Shown here: positions 63,476 through 64,000 of the stretch, piece after piece | Position numbering within the stretch: position 1 is the stretch's first letter | Layout: the number at the start of each line of letters is the position of its first letter | Origin: Symsagittifera roscoffensis | Taxonomy: Eukaryota; Xenacoelomorpha; Acoela; Convolutidae | Assembly: GCF_963678635.1 (NCBI RefSeq) | Contig: NC_087063.1 | Span: 63,037,290 to 63,101,289, forward strand | DNA: 64,000 nt | Reading direction: 5' to 3' | Position numbers and translations under genes: made by a program | Notes under the pieces: model-generated | The model's database searches: none | What the model was told of the DNA's origin: nothing | What the model saw: the letters and a program-made list of their open reading frames with translations, nothing else

Positions 63476-64000
63476 TTGACAAAAAAGTTTAGTAAAATGG
63501 ATAGAAAAAGAAAAAGAATGATGACATTTTTAGAGCTGAAAGAGGAGGTAGTTGACAGCAGTTAAAATAAAGTTTTAAGAAAATAAAGCTGAGAGGAGGT
63601 AGTAGACGGTATTGAGGTTGAAAATAAAATGATTTTGAGTTAAGAATGAGACTTGATTTTCCTTATTTGGTCTGTAGTTGTTTCCAATCAGGTTTCAGCT
63701 ACCTTTTATGGAAACTTTATTTTAAAGTCGTATCCAAGCAGAAATATAGTTCCTTTACAGGAATTTTTCAGACATTGTCGTTTACAATCACAAAAAATAT
63801 TCAATTTTGTTCTGGTTGTCGTAACCAATTAGAAAAAAGATACCTTTAAGGACTTAAGTAGTCCAAATGAGTAAAAACATACGCAGAAGAAACTGCAAAA
63901 AAATGACCTCAGGTTGTTTGCTGTAAAACTAAAAAATATCACCGGTATAAGTAACCGAAAAAAAACTCTAACAAGTAGCATCTCTGCAAAATTTCTCGTC
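63476..64000 (-). mobile_element. Inverted Polinton fragment, runs off the window
   Basis: Matches 47,905-48,421 of the complete element on the other strand. It includes the leader of the acidic gene with its ATTGG-type words and the broken 46-aa membrane peptide (about 63,840-63,985). The fragment continues beyond the window. Confidence 0.75.

Overview
The window is AT-rich animal DNA, most likely from a rhabditid nematode such as Caenorhabditis. It has short-motif TTTTCAG splice acceptors, exons of a TRPM-type cation channel, a large local satellite, and a Polinton/Maverick DNA element with its recognisable gene set. Nothing in it looks bacterial.

Layout. (1) 1-22,680 is one satellite block. 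A monomer of about 600 bp is built partly from about four 54-bp subrepeats, organised into higher-order repeats (about 2.4 kb near the left end, 1,855 bp at 13.1-18.7 kb). The block flips orientation near 20,826. (2) 22.7-34.9 kb is a decayed mosaic: a tandem segmental duplication, two broken copies of a divergent gene pair, two decayed Polinton right ends each followed by the same unit (here called B), and isolated old satellite monomers. (3) 36.05-40.39 kb holds four minus-strand exons of a TRPM-like channel. They cover S3 to S6, with a 3.4-kb intron full of GCGGAATCCGC-type motifs. (4) 41,796-59,000 is a complete 17.2-kb Polinton with terminal inverted repeats of about 600 bp and a 6-bp GCTTTT target duplication. 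(5) 59.0-64.0 kb is a third B unit, a third broken gene pair, one old satellite monomer and an inverted fragment of another Polinton that runs off the window.

Polinton gene set. Minus strand: protein-primed DNA polymerase B, split by one stop and at least one frameshift. Plus strand: an unknown 196-aa protein, a 46-aa double-membrane peptide, a GC-rich acidic protein, one member of a divergent gene pair (its partner is on minus), three small unknown proteins, a conserved membrane protein, the packaging ATPase, a basic protein, an integrase, a penton-like minor capsid protein, a pVI-like basic protein, the major capsid protein, a spliced cysteine-rich membrane protein and an adenain-like protease. 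The virion genes sit together on the right. The integrase has lost the segment with its second catalytic Asp, and several genes carry single stops or shifts in A/T runs, while the major capsid frame is intact. The element is therefore probably immobile by itself, unless some shifts are assembly errors.

Most interesting signals. Between polymerase and the 196-aa gene are 60-bp repeats loaded with perfect TGACGTCA sites, then a five-unit heat-shock element, then a CCAAT box. The same order of sites recurs in the B unit beside the element. The divergent gene pair has an inverted pair of perfect CArG boxes (SRF type), and CArG boxes also survive in broken copies of the pair elsewhere in the window. 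These look like host stress and SRF inputs wired into a virus-like element.
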